Assembly: GCA_945859865.1 (NCBI GenBank)
Contig: CAMAOY010000003.1
Span: 1 to 44,650 of the forward strand
Direction: 5' to 3'
Length of the DNA: 44,650 bases
Origin: Phenylobacterium deserti
Lineage (GTDB): Bacteria; Pseudomonadota; Alphaproteobacteria; Caulobacterales; Caulobacteraceae
This document shows positions 37,014 to 44,596 of this stretch, one piece after another. The translations under genes were made by a program, and so were the position numbers. Position 1 is the first letter of the stretch. Each line of letters opens with the position of its first letter. Under the pieces are notes generated by a model, which worked only from the letters and a program-made list of their open reading frames with translations, had not been told where the DNA came from and did not search any database.

Positions 37014-37786
37014 GGGGAAGGGGCCGGTGCCGGAAAGGCGTAGAGGGGCAGGACGGGCCTCAGTTGCGGGCCGATGAAGAGTTGAGGCTCCGAGGGTGGG
37101 CGAACCCGCTCCTTGATCTCCCGTTCTGCGACGCACACCCGGACCTGGGCGGCGAGGGAAGCAAAGTCCTTGGCCGACGGCGTACTCTGCAGGAAGCACT
37201 CGTCGAAGAAGGGATACCGGTTCGACTCCCCGCAGCCGAAGGAGGTGCGGTCGGCGCGCGCCGCGGTCAGGACCATCCGGTTCGGCGCGCTCAAGTCGGG
37301 CACGAAGACTCCGGAGAAGCAGGCTGAAATCACCGCAATGGTCGGCCGGGTCCCGCAGGTCCTGTCCAGTATGGCGGCAAGAATGTCGGGTGGCAGGATG
37401 GACTGGTCGACAACCACGCCCTGGGGTGCCCCGTGCGATGTGAGATAAAATAGGCAGCCTTCCGGCCCGCCCGAGGTGAGCTTGGTCAGTCCGGCGAAGA
37501 TCGCCCGAATGTCGGACTTTGCGGGACGGTCCTTGGCGTAGCGTTCTGGCCGGACCGAGTACTGAAGGATGTTTGCCGGCGAGAAACCGAGACGGACGAG
37601 ATCGGCGGAGACATCATGCCGGGCGTTGTCGAAGGCCTCGGTCGCGCCGCCGCCAGACCCGCGCCAGTCGCCGGCGATGACGACGGCCGCCCACTTTCCA
37701 AAGGCGGTGTCAGCCGCCTGCGCCCGCCCTGGAAGGGCCAGGAACAGGGTGACCAGGAACAGGATGAGTAGGCGCGCGGAGGACAT
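37010..37786 (-). CDS. C13-family (legumain/caspase-fold) cysteine peptidase, exported
   Basis: A 258-residue secreted protein with an obvious signal peptide (MSSARLLILFLVTLFLALPG, cleavage near AQA at 22-24). The clan CD catalytic pair is visible: His118 in YLTSHGAPQG and Cys156 in VISACFSGVF, with the preceding strands matching the C13 fold. Characterised eukaryotic members cut after Asn; bacterial members such as this are mostly unstudied. Cysteines at 111, 144 and in GCGESN and CFLQ may form disulfides in the periplasm. The gene abuts the thioesterase stop directly and its own stop overlaps the S12 hydrolase start (ATGA), so the two hydrolases are co-made. Confidence 0.87.
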   Translation of the reverse strand: MSSARLLILFLVTLFLALPGRAQAADTAFGKWAAVVIAGDWRGSGGGATEAFDNARHDVSADLVRLGFSPANILQYSVRPERYAKDRPAKSDIRAIFAGLTKLTSGGPEGCLFYLTSHGAPQGVVVDQSILPPDILAAILDRTCGTRPTIAVISACFSGVFVPDLSAPNRMVLTAARADRTSFGCGESNRYPFFDECFLQSTPSAKDFASLAAQVRVCVAEREIKERVRPPSEPQLFIGPQLRPVLPLYAFPAPAPSP

Positions 37787-38287
37787 TCAGCTCTTGTAGG
37801 ACTTGAAGGGGGTGGGCACCGCGGTCCCGGTGGCCTTGGCCAGAAGCCGGCCCTCAGGGTCGTAGAGTTCGCCCTCGGTAAAGGCCAGGGTCCGGCCCCA
37901 CTTTGCGACCCGGCCGACGCCGCGGATCGGGCCCGGCTGGGCGGGGCGGAAGAAGGAGGTCTTCATCTCCGCAGTCGGGGCGACATGGGTCATGCCGGAA
38001 GCGACCATGCAGGCCACAGACATGCACTCGTCGAGCATGGCGCAGAGGTAGCCGCCCTGGATCTGCTTCATGGGATTGAGCAGCAGCTCGGCACGAGCCT
38101 CGAAGGCGACCTCGACCGACTTGTCCGCCTGGCTTACGGCGACAATCCGGAATCCCAGCGTCTGGGAGCCGGTCGGCTGGTTCTTTGTCCTCTGGAACCG
38201 GGCCAGGATGGCTTCGTCCGTCAGGGGTTCCGGGGTGTCTGCCGGGCGGGTCTCCGGTGGGATCTCTGACACGGTATGAAGCCTCAC
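37787..38287 (-). CDS. Hot-dog fold thioesterase (PaaI-like)
   Basis: A 166-residue protein of the PaaI/acyl-CoA thioesterase family. The core QIQGGYLCAMLDECMSVACMVA (in part, about 78-98) is the catalytic helix region with an acidic residue, and APTAEMKTSFFRPAQPGPIRGVGRV (in part) continues the strand order typical of hot-dog thioesterases. It would cleave an acyl-CoA in the cytoplasm; substrate unknown. The listed start is GTG at 38287, overlapping the sspB stop (GTGA); an in-frame GTG a few codons later is also possible. The link to sspB is by position and coupling only. Confidence 0.85.
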   Translation of the reverse strand: MRLHTVSEIPPETRPADTPEPLTDEAILARFQRTKNQPTGSQTLGFRIVAVSQADKSVEVAFEARAELLLNPMKQIQGGYLCAMLDECMSVACMVASGMTHVAPTAEMKTSFFRPAQPGPIRGVGRVAKWGRTLAFTEGELYDPEGRLLAKATGTAVPTPFKSYKS

Positions 38288-38772
38288 TTCTTTCGGAATT
38301 GGTCGAGGGAAATGACCTTCGGAGAGTCAGGCTCCGGACCGGACTCCGGTACGATGGAGGCGATCGGTGGCGGTGCGGGGGCGGAGACTGGCCCGGCGGC
38401 TTCAGCCTCGAACTGCAGTAGGAACTGTACGCTGGGATCGTAGAAGCGGCTCATGGCGGCATAGGGCACTGTCACCCTCTGTGGCCGGCCGCCGAACTTG
38501 AGCGTCACGGAAAACCCGACTGCGTCCAAGTCGAGGTCCCAGAACTGGTGCTGCAGGACAATGGTCATCTCGTCCGGGTAGCGCGAAAGCAGGTCTTCCG
38601 GCCCTTCGACGCCGACGGCCCCTGTCTTGAAGGTCAGGTAGAGATGATGAGCGCCCGGAAGCCCCCCGGGCTGGCCGGCCCGGATGAGAGCGGCGCGGAC
38701 AACCCCGCGCAGGGCCTCCTGGGCCATGGCCTCATAGTTCATGAGGTCCTGGGCGGGTGGTTCCTGAGCCAT
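38284..38772 (-). CDS. sspB: ClpXP adaptor protein SspB (alpha-proteobacterial type)
   Basis: SspB tethers ssrA-tagged proteins to ClpX and speeds their degradation. The 162-residue protein starts MAQEPPAQDLMNYEAMAQEALRGVV (in part), close to the Caulobacter protein, followed by GAHHLYLTFKTGAVGVEGPEDLLSRYPDEMTIVLQHQFWDL and VTLKFGGRPQRVTVPYAAMSRFYDPSVQFLLQF, each in parts, forming the tag-binding beta fold (about 10-125). A Pro-rich flexible linker leads to the short basic end VISLDQFRKK, the ClpX-docking peptide. The gene is directly downstream of ssrA on the same strand, about 120 bases away, so adaptor and tag gene are neighbours. Confidence 0.95.
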   Translation of the reverse strand: MAQEPPAQDLMNYEAMAQEALRGVVRAALIRAGQPGGLPGAHHLYLTFKTGAVGVEGPEDLLSRYPDEMTIVLQHQFWDLDLDAVGFSVTLKFGGRPQRVTVPYAAMSRFYDPSVQFLLQFEAEAAGPVSAPAPPPIASIVPESGPEPDSPKVISLDQFRKK

Positions 38773-38893
38773 TTGGGTCCTGTCCAGAGGTCGTTCGCCA
38801 AACTAGCGCCCCGGGCGCATCGCGCAAGGTTCCATCCCCCGGCACGGGGCAGGAGCAGGATTCTGAAGAGGGGTCCGGATGCAGGAAGGTGGA

Positions 38894-39211
38894 GGGGTTC
38901 TGTTGCCAGGCCCCCTCCGGGCCCCGCCTGACGCTGCTAAGACGCCAGGGCTTCAGGTCGAAACCCGTCGGGTCGCTTACGCGGCCAGACGAACCTCTCC
39001 AGCGAAGTTATCGTTCGCATTTAGTTTTAAAGCCCGAAACGGTGGGCCAAGCCGGAAGAAAGCAACACCTTTACACGTCTGTCGATGCTGATCGGCCCCG
39101 CATTTCCCCGCCGAGGCGAGGGAAGGAGTTTGGTGGAGCCGCCGGGAATCGCACCCGGGTCCAGTCCGCTTATTTCGTGCGCGTTTATCCCCATAGTCCG
39201 GCGAACCGGAC
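38894..39211 (-). ncRNA. ssrA: Circularly permuted two-piece tmRNA (ssrA)
   Basis: Transfer-messenger RNA rescues stalled ribosomes and adds a degradation tag. Read leftward, the acceptor piece comes first: it contains the T-arm GGACCCGGGTGCGATTCCCGG (in part) and ends with GGCTCCACCA, its CCA at 39133-39131. The coding piece then starts GGGGCCG (39099-39093), which pairs with CGGCTCC of the acceptor end to form the split acceptor stem. The tag frame (39018-38977, with TAA) reads ANDNFAGEVRLAA, giving AANDNFAGEVRLAA with the alanine carried by tmRNA. This permuted order is typical of alphaproteobacteria. The ends are approximate: the 5' end is set at the UUCG hairpin 39196-39211, the 3' end at about 38894. 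Confidence 0.93.
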
Positions 39212-39217
39212 AGACCT

Positions 39218-39246
39218 CATATAGTGCAGGCAGGGTGAATTCTCAA
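39218..39246 (-). promoter_or_regulatory. Probable sigma-70-type promoter of ssrA
   Basis: On the minus strand TTGAGA (39246-39241) and TATATG (39223-39218) are separated by exactly 17 bases. Transcription would begin near 39211, at the base of a GTCCGG-UUCG-CCGGAC hairpin that opens the precursor. The -35 matches the consensus at five of six bases and the -10 at four. Confidence 0.6.
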
Positions 39247-39348
39247 TCCCCCAAGCGCTCCGACGGCCCTGCGGCCAGTGTCGTAAATTCCCTGTTCACC
39301 AAATCCCTAGATTGGCGCAGGGTGGATCGACAAACAAGGGTGGGCTTC

Positions 39349-40005
39349 ATGTCCAAGATGCTAGCTGAATTCATTGGCACGCTTACGCTCGTGCTGTTCG
39401 GATGCGGCTCGGCGGTGCTCGCCGGAGCTGACCACGTCGGCCAGCTCGGCGTTTCTCTCGCCTTTGGCGGTGCGATCATCGCCATGGCCTATGGCATTGG
39501 CTCGATCTCGGGCTGCCACGTAAACCCTGCCGTCAGCCTAGCCGTCTTCATCGCGGGACGCATGAACCTGCGCGATATGCTCAGCTACTGGGTGGCCCAG
39601 TTCGCCGGGGCGCTGGCAGGCGCCGCCATCCTCGCCGCCATCGTAGGTTCCACGGCCCATCTCGGTCAGAATGGTTGGGGTCCGGGGTACCTGGGCGAGT
39701 TCAGCCAGCAGTCAGCCCTGATCTTCGAGATCGTGATGACCGCCCTCTTCGTCATCGTGATCCTGGGTTCGACCTCCGAAAAGGCGTCGCCGGGTTTCGC
39801 CGGCGTCGCCATCGGGGTGACCCTGGCTGTGATCCACATTGTCGGTATTCAGGTCACGGGCGTCTCGGTCAATCCGGCCCGCAGCTTCGGACCCGCCGTC
39901 CTTGCGGGTGGCCAGGCCCTGTCCCAGCTGTGGATGTTCTTCGTGGCCCCGGTCATCGGTGCCGTGATCGGCGCCTCCCTCTACAGGGTTCGCCTGCTCT
40001 CGTGA
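39349..40005 (+). CDS. aqpZ: Aquaporin Z-type water channel
   Basis: A 218-residue inner-membrane channel of the major intrinsic protein family. Both half-helix signatures are present, NPA at 59-61 (GCHVNPAVS) and NPA at 175-177 (VSVNPARSFG), and six membrane helices can be seen. Arg178 after the second NPA and His163 in VIHIVG fit the narrow selectivity filter of water-specific AqpZ rather than glycerol channels, which have a wider filter. The start at 39349 is chosen because MSKMLAEFIGTLTLVLFG is the family N-terminus; the frame runs upstream to 39085 through the ssrA gene and is not coding there. It is divergent from ssrA and faces ilvH across a strong hairpin. Confidence 0.95.
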   Translation: MSKMLAEFIGTLTLVLFGCGSAVLAGADHVGQLGVSLAFGGAIIAMAYGIGSISGCHVNPAVSLAVFIAGRMNLRDMLSYWVAQFAGALAGAAILAAIVGSTAHLGQNGWGPGYLGEFSQQSALIFEIVMTALFVIVILGSTSEKASPGFAGVAIGVTLAVIHIVGIQVTGVSVNPARSFGPAVLAGGQALSQLWMFFVAPVIGAVIGASLYRVRLLS

Positions 40006-40025
40006 TCTGAGCGACAGGTCTAGAT

Positions 40026-40055
40026 GACGGCCCGGGTGGAAACGCCCGGGCCGTC
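40026..40055. terminator. Bidirectional terminator between aqpZ and ilvH
   Basis: GACGGCCCGGG (40026-40036) and CCCGGGCCGTC (40045-40055) form a perfect 11-bp stem around an 8-base loop. It lies between two converging genes, seven bases before the ilvH stop codon. T-tracts are weak (TGCGTTT on the + side). Confidence 0.75.
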
Positions 40056-40061
40056 TGCGTT

Positions 40062-40610
40062 TCAGAGGGTCTCGGAGCCCCGGGTAATCGACAGAATCCC
40101 GGTCCGGGCCAGTTCGACCAGCCCCAGGGGGCGCATGAGGTCGATGAACTTGTCGATCTTCGATGAGGGCCCGGTCACCTCGAAGATGAAGCTGTCGATC
40201 GTCGTGTCCAGGACCCGGGCCCGGAAGATCTCGCTGATCCTCAGGGCCTCGACCCGCTCGGTACCGACCCCGCGAACCTTCACCAGGGCCAGTTCCCGCT
40301 GAAGCCCATTGGGATCGCGGGTAACGTCCTGGACGTGGCGTGCCGCCACCATCTTTTGGAGCTGGGCTTCGATCTGGGTCAGAACCTGCGGGGCGCCGCG
40401 GGTGACGATCGTGACCCGGCTGGTGTGGGCGTTCCGGTCGGTCTCCGCCACCGTCAGGCTCTCGATATTGTAGCCGCGGGCCGCGAACAGGCCGACAAGG
40501 CGGTGCAGGACACCCGGTTCGTTGTCCACGAGGATGGCGAAGGTGGCGAGGCTCTCGACCTGCTCGGCATGGTCGAGATCGTAGACGGAGGCGGGTTGAG
40601 GGTCGGTCAT
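40062..40610 (-). CDS. ilvH: Acetolactate synthase small (regulatory) subunit
   Basis: IlvH binds the catalytic subunit IlvB/IlvI and gives valine feedback control in branched-chain amino acid synthesis. The 182-residue protein has an N-terminal ACT domain (about 22-95: TFAILVDNEPGVLHRLVGLFAARGYNIESLTVAETD in parts) and the C-terminal domain with ELALVKVRG and FIFEVTGPSSKIDKFIDLMRPLG (in part). The start at 40610 (MTDPQPASVYDLDH) is preferred; the frame is open upstream but not coding. The catalytic ilvB/ilvI gene, usually directly upstream, is not present here; a divergent Nudix gene occupies that place. Confidence 0.95.
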   Translation of the reverse strand: MTDPQPASVYDLDHAEQVESLATFAILVDNEPGVLHRLVGLFAARGYNIESLTVAETDRNAHTSRVTIVTRGAPQVLTQIEAQLQKMVAARHVQDVTRDPNGLQRELALVKVRGVGTERVEALRISEIFRARVLDTTIDSFIFEVTGPSSKIDKFIDLMRPLGLVELARTGILSITRGSETL

Positions 40611-40703
40611 GGTCGGGGTTCCCTGATCTTTGGGCGAGGTGTCACAAGCCGGCGCGCTGGGCAAGGGCTGGCGGCAGTCTCGCCTAATGTGACAGTTTCG
40701 TGA

Positions 40704-41222
40704 ATGCACAGCCAGATCAGCCGGGAATTGGCTGCAGTGGCTCGGGACGGGGGGTGGGTATTGGTCGGAAAGTTTATGCGTCCTGGGCCGGGGCCTCTGG
40801 GAACCGGGCGGCTGGCCCAGTACGCGGCCCTGGTCTGGCGGCCCACGGCGTCTGGCGGCATCGAGGTCCTGCTGATCACCTCCCGCGAGACCCGTCGCTG
40901 GGTTTTGCCGAAGGGTTGGCCGATCAACGATCTCAGGCCGCACCAGACCGCGGCCCGGGAGGCCTGGGAGGAGGCCGGCGTCGAGGGCAGGACCGGGGCC
41001 CGCAAGATCGGCGTCTTTGACTATGACAAACGGCTGTCCAGCGGCGCTCTCCAGCCCGTCAGGGTCGAGGTCTACCCGCTCCGTGTCGAGACCGAGCATG
41101 ACGAATGGCCCGAGGCCGGCCAGCGGGAACGGATCTGGCTGGCGCCGGAGGAAGCCGCTGGCCGCGTCGACGAACCGGGGCTGAGCCGCCTGCTTTCAGG
41201 ATTCGCCAGGGTCGCGAGGTGA
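40704..41222 (+). CDS. Nudix hydrolase
   Basis: A 172-residue member of the Nudix superfamily, which hydrolyses nucleoside diphosphates linked to another group. The Nudix box is GWPINDLRPHQTAAREAWEEAG (in part, about 72-95): REAWEEAG carries the metal-binding glutamates, while the residue at the Glu position of the G-x5-E half is Leu, a variation seen in the diphosphoinositol/diadenosine polyphosphate-like group that has KGWP before it. The substrate is unknown. The ATG at 40704 has no clear ribosome binding site; the ATG at 40776 (MRPGPGPLG) preceded by GGAAAG is an alternative that gives an N-terminus closer to the domain. It is divergent from ilvH. Confidence 0.83.
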   Translation: MHSQISRELAAVARDGGWVLVGKFMRPGPGPLGTGRLAQYAALVWRPTASGGIEVLLITSRETRRWVLPKGWPINDLRPHQTAAREAWEEAGVEGRTGARKIGVFDYDKRLSSGALQPVRVEVYPLRVETEHDEWPEAGQRERIWLAPEEAAGRVDEPGLSRLLSGFARVAR

Positions 41223-41225
41223 GGG

Positions 41226-41828
41226 TCAGGCCCTGCGTGCGGTGATCGGCGGCGGATTGCGCAGCATTTCGCCCCTCATGGTCCCGACCCCGGCGGTCGG
41301 CGACACCGGCAGGGCCATGATCTTTTCCACCGTCTCCATCCCTTCCACCACATAGCCGAAGCAGGCGAAGCCCAGGTTGTCGCCGGGCCCCGAGGGATCG
41401 GCGTCGAGATAGCTCTGGTCGCCGGCGCAGATGAAGAAGTCCGAAGTCGCCGTTCCGGGCGCCCGCCGCCCCATGGAGATGGCGCCGTTGGTGTGCTTGA
41501 GCCCGGTCCGGGTCGTGGACTCGTGACGGACCGGGGGCAGGGTCCAGGCCGGATCGTTCTGCAGGCCGCCCTGGATCACCCCGTAGTCGAAGGTCTTGGA
41601 CCCCGGCGGAACGGAACGCCGGTAAAAGGATCCATGATCCATGCGGCGTTCGACAACATAGCGGAGGAAGTTGGCCGTTGTTGCGGGGGCCTTGTCGCCC
41701 TGCAGTTCCAGAAGGATGTCGCCGAGCTTTGTTGAAAGCCGGACCCTAACCAGGCCGGGACTGCCCGCGGCAAGCGCGGGGCCTGCGGCCAGGAGGGCGG
41801 CGGCCAGGACTTGGCGGCGTCGGATCAT
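41226..41828 (-). CDS. Exported cyclophilin-type peptidyl-prolyl cis-trans isomerase
   Basis: Cyclophilins speed folding by isomerising proline peptide bonds. The 200-residue protein starts at 41828 (MIRRRQVLAAALLAAGPALA), chosen because GGAGG lies just upstream and the product has an evident signal peptide; the frame upstream to 41909 is non-family. The mature domain has VRLSTKLGDILLELQGDKAPATTANFLRYV (in parts), FYRRSVP, GVIQGG, NGAISMGRRAPGTATSDFFIC (in part) and LGFACFGYVVEGMETVEKI (in part). It likely works in the periplasm. The active-site region is altered from classic cyclophilin, with several aromatic positions changed, so activity may be low. Confidence 0.87.
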   Translation of the reverse strand: MIRRRQVLAAALLAAGPALAAGSPGLVRVRLSTKLGDILLELQGDKAPATTANFLRYVVERRMDHGSFYRRSVPPGSKTFDYGVIQGGLQNDPAWTLPPVRHESTTRTGLKHTNGAISMGRRAPGTATSDFFICAGDQSYLDADPSGPGDNLGFACFGYVVEGMETVEKIMALPVSPTAGVGTMRGEMLRNPPPITARRA

Positions 41829-41889
41829 CGGGACCTCCGTTGGGAACCTGAGCCTAGCCCGCGCCGGATACCCGGAAAAGCGCCGAGGC

Positions 41890-44457
41890 TCAGCCCGGCT
41901 CGACCTCAAGGGCCGCAGCCACCCTCACCCCCGCCCAGCGGTTGAGCACTGCGAAGAGTTTGGCCGGGACGATCGGCTTGCCGATGTGATCATTCATGCC
42001 GGCGCGCTCAGCGGCGTCCACATGTTCCGGCAGGACATTGGCCGAAAGGGCGATGATCGGCGTGGTGCTGTTCTCGGGCGACAGGCGGCGGATCGCCCTA
42101 GTGGTCGCAAAGCCGTCCATCCCCGGCATCTGGAGGTCCATCAGGATCAGGTCGAAGGTCTGCCCCACGGCCAGAGAGACCGCCTGTGCGCCCCCGGACG
42201 CCTCGTGCACCTGCTGGCCAGTGGCCTCAAGGAGCGCGCGGACGATCTCGCGGTTGGCGTCCAGGTCGTCGACGACAAGGATGCTGAGGCTCTCCCCGGG
42301 GGCTTCCTCTGCGGCGTCCGGCACGGTCTGCAACACCGGAGGTTCGGAAGCCGGCGCCCGGATGTCGAATGTGAAGGCCGAGCCGGCGCCTGGCGTCGAG
42401 GTGGCGCGGATCTCGCCGCCCATCAGGCCGGTCAGCTGGCGACAGATCGAAAGCCCCAGGCCTGTGCCCCCGTAACGGCGGCTGATGGAGCTGTCGGCCT
42501 GGGTAAAGCGCTGGAAGAGGAGTTCAAGTTGCTCGGGATTGATTCCGACGCCGGTATCCCTCACCGAGATTTCCAGCACCGCGGTCTCTGCGTCATGCCT
42601 GGCATGGATGACGACCGAGCCCTTCTCGGTGAACTTGATGGCATTGCTGAGCAGGTTGGACAGGACCTGGCGCAAACGGCCACAGTCCGCGAGGACGTAG
42701 TCGGGCGCGGGGTCGGCAATGCGGACCTCCAGTTTCAGGCCCTTGGCTTCTGCCCGCTCCGCGAACAGGCCCGTGGTCTCTGTGAGGAAGTCCCGCAGAT
42801 GGAACGGCGCCGGGTCAAGCTCCACCTGGCCGGCCTCGAGCTTGGAGAAGTCGAGGATATCGTTCACGACGGCCAGGAGCGATTCGCTGCTGGAGATCAC
42901 CTTTCCGATGTAGCCGAGCGCCGCGGAAGACTGGCCCGGAAGCTGGGCGAGCAGCCCTGAGAAGCCGATCACCCCGGTCAGGGGGGTCCGGATCTCGTGG
43001 CTCATATTGGCGAGGAACTCGCTCTTCGCCTCGACCGCGGCCTCGGCGCGGGACTTGGCCTGGCGCAGATCCGCCTCCAGTTCATGCCTCCGCGTCACGT
43101 CCCGGAAGTTGATCACCGCCGATCGCGCCCGGCCATCCGGACCCCGGATGGCGCTGGCCTTGCCTTCAAGCCAGACATGCCCAACCGGGTGGCCCGGGCT
43201 CAGGAACCTGAATTCGCCGCGAAGCTCGTCCTCGCTTTCCTCGTCTTCGAAGGTCCGGATCATCAGGCGCGTGACCTCGCCGTGGTCATCGGGATGGACG
43301 TAGTCCATGGCCGGACGGCTGACCATGTCGTCTGCGGCATAGCCCAGGGTGGCGACCGAGGGCGAGGCGTAGAGGATCCTGCCGCCAGGGCTCAGCCAGA
43401 TCACGATGTCGGTGACATTGTCGGCGAGCAGGCGGAGCTGGGCCTCGCTCTCGGCCAGGGCCTTCTCCCGGGTGCGGGCCTCAGAGATGTCCAGGGTGAC
43501 GCCGAAGATGGCACCGACACGACCGGACGCACCGATTTCCGGGCTGATCTGTGTCAGCATGACCTTCCGGCGGCCATCCCTCAGCGTGGCCTGGGTCTCG
43601 ATGCGCATAGGCTGCTTTGAATTGATCACCTCGCTGACCATTTCCCGGATCCGGGTCTGGTCAGCGGGATCATGCAACAACAAGATGTCGTCAAGCCCAG
43701 CGGCACCCTCGGACTTGTCCCAGCCGTAGAGGTCAAAGAAACCATCGGAGAAGCTTGCTTCCGCGGTCCGCATGTCGAGCCGGAAGTGTCCCGATCCCAC
43801 CAGTTGTTCCGCAAGCAGGGCGACCCTGTGCGCATCCGCGACCTGAACGGTTTTGTCCTGGCTCTCCGCCAGGACCCGCACGTATGCGCTTCGGCGCTCC
43901 TGAAGTGTCACGTAGACCGCACTTAGGGCCGCGAGGATGAAGACCAGTCCGGCGATGTCCCCCAACATCAACCCGTACGCGCCCGCCAGGACATGCTCGT
44001 AGAAGAGGTTAAACTGACGCCAGAAAAAGGCGATGAGGACCGGGCCGAACCGGATCCAGAGCTGGCCTGTTCGGCGATAATCGACCACGATGGCGCGGAA
44101 GGCCATGGATCCCCAGAGCGCGACGGCCACGACGGTCGCATCCTTAAAGGGGGACGATAAGAGATAGAGACCTAGTGCCGCCCCGGCCAGGCTCCGCGCC
44201 AGCTCCAGAAGGTCTCCCAGGCGGCGGCGCTTAAGCCCGCCCGCCGTGACGAGGTATTCCGCCACTGCAGTGGCGATAACGAAGGCCAGCCAGGCGAGCG
44301 CCATCTGGGTCCCGACGTAGGGCGCGGCCGCGACCGCGACCGCTGTCGCAGCCAGGGAATCCTGGCCGCCGCGGTCGGAGACCGCGCGCCGGACCCACCG
44401 GCCCAACGCTTCCCGGCGTGGGTTCGACTTCAGAATTTCGTTTTGCTTCGGCATCAC
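41890..44457 (-). CDS. Membrane hybrid histidine kinase with two PAS domains and a C-terminal receiver
   Basis: An 855-residue sensor kinase. An N-terminal membrane domain with about five to six helices (36-187) is followed by a PAS-like domain (about 215-325), a second PAS with PAC (about 335-455), a HisKA domain with the phospho-accepting His487 in MSHEIRTP, a HATPase domain with the N-box NLLSNAIKF near 601 and G-boxes DTGVGI and GGTGLGLS, and a receiver (about 725-845) with acidic pair VVDD and phospho-acceptor Asp774 in LILMDLQMPGMDG. PAS domains often sense redox, light or small ligands; none is identified here. No response-regulator output domain is attached, so the phosphate is probably passed to a separate phosphotransfer protein. 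It ends beside the cyclophilin gene. Confidence 0.93.
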   Translation of the reverse strand: MMPKQNEILKSNPRREALGRWVRRAVSDRGGQDSLAATAVAVAAAPYVGTQMALAWLAFVIATAVAEYLVTAGGLKRRRLGDLLELARSLAGAALGLYLLSSPFKDATVVAVALWGSMAFRAIVVDYRRTGQLWIRFGPVLIAFFWRQFNLFYEHVLAGAYGLMLGDIAGLVFILAALSAVYVTLQERRSAYVRVLAESQDKTVQVADAHRVALLAEQLVGSGHFRLDMRTAEASFSDGFFDLYGWDKSEGAAGLDDILLLHDPADQTRIREMVSEVINSKQPMRIETQATLRDGRRKVMLTQISPEIGASGRVGAIFGVTLDISEARTREKALAESEAQLRLLADNVTDIVIWLSPGGRILYASPSVATLGYAADDMVSRPAMDYVHPDDHGEVTRLMIRTFEDEESEDELRGEFRFLSPGHPVGHVWLEGKASAIRGPDGRARSAVINFRDVTRRHELEADLRQAKSRAEAAVEAKSEFLANMSHEIRTPLTGVIGFSGLLAQLPGQSSAALGYIGKVISSSESLLAVVNDILDFSKLEAGQVELDPAPFHLRDFLTETTGLFAERAEAKGLKLEVRIADPAPDYVLADCGRLRQVLSNLLSNAIKFTEKGSVVIHARHDAETAVLEISVRDTGVGINPEQLELLFQRFTQADSSISRRYGGTGLGLSICRQLTGLMGGEIRATSTPGAGSAFTFDIRAPASEPPVLQTVPDAAEEAPGESLSILVVDDLDANREIVRALLEATGQQVHEASGGAQAVSLAVGQTFDLILMDLQMPGMDGFATTRAIRRLSPENSTTPIIALSANVLPEHVDAAERAGMNDHIGKPIVPAKLFAVLNRWAGVRVAAALEVEPG

Positions 44458-44596
44458 GCCAGGTTCGGCCGTCGGATCCGACCGGCTCCCGAACGTCCGG
44501 CCTGGACAGAATGGGTCTCAACCGTGAAGAAAAGCTTGTCCCTCGGCGATTGTTCCCAATCCAGGCTGTCGGCCCCTTGAACCCGGAGATCAGGAA

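Noticed and set aside
38879-39091. 70-codon + strand frame inside ssrA
   Set aside because: The DNA is accounted for by the permuted tmRNA on the other strand, and the translation has no protein character.
39085-39348. In-frame upstream extension of aqpZ
   Set aside because: It would place the N-terminus inside the ssrA gene; the aquaporin family start is at 39349.
40640-40694. TGTCAC ... GTGACA inverted pair between ilvH and the Nudix gene
   Set aside because: Six-base arms about 43 bases apart are expected by chance and no further structure supports them.
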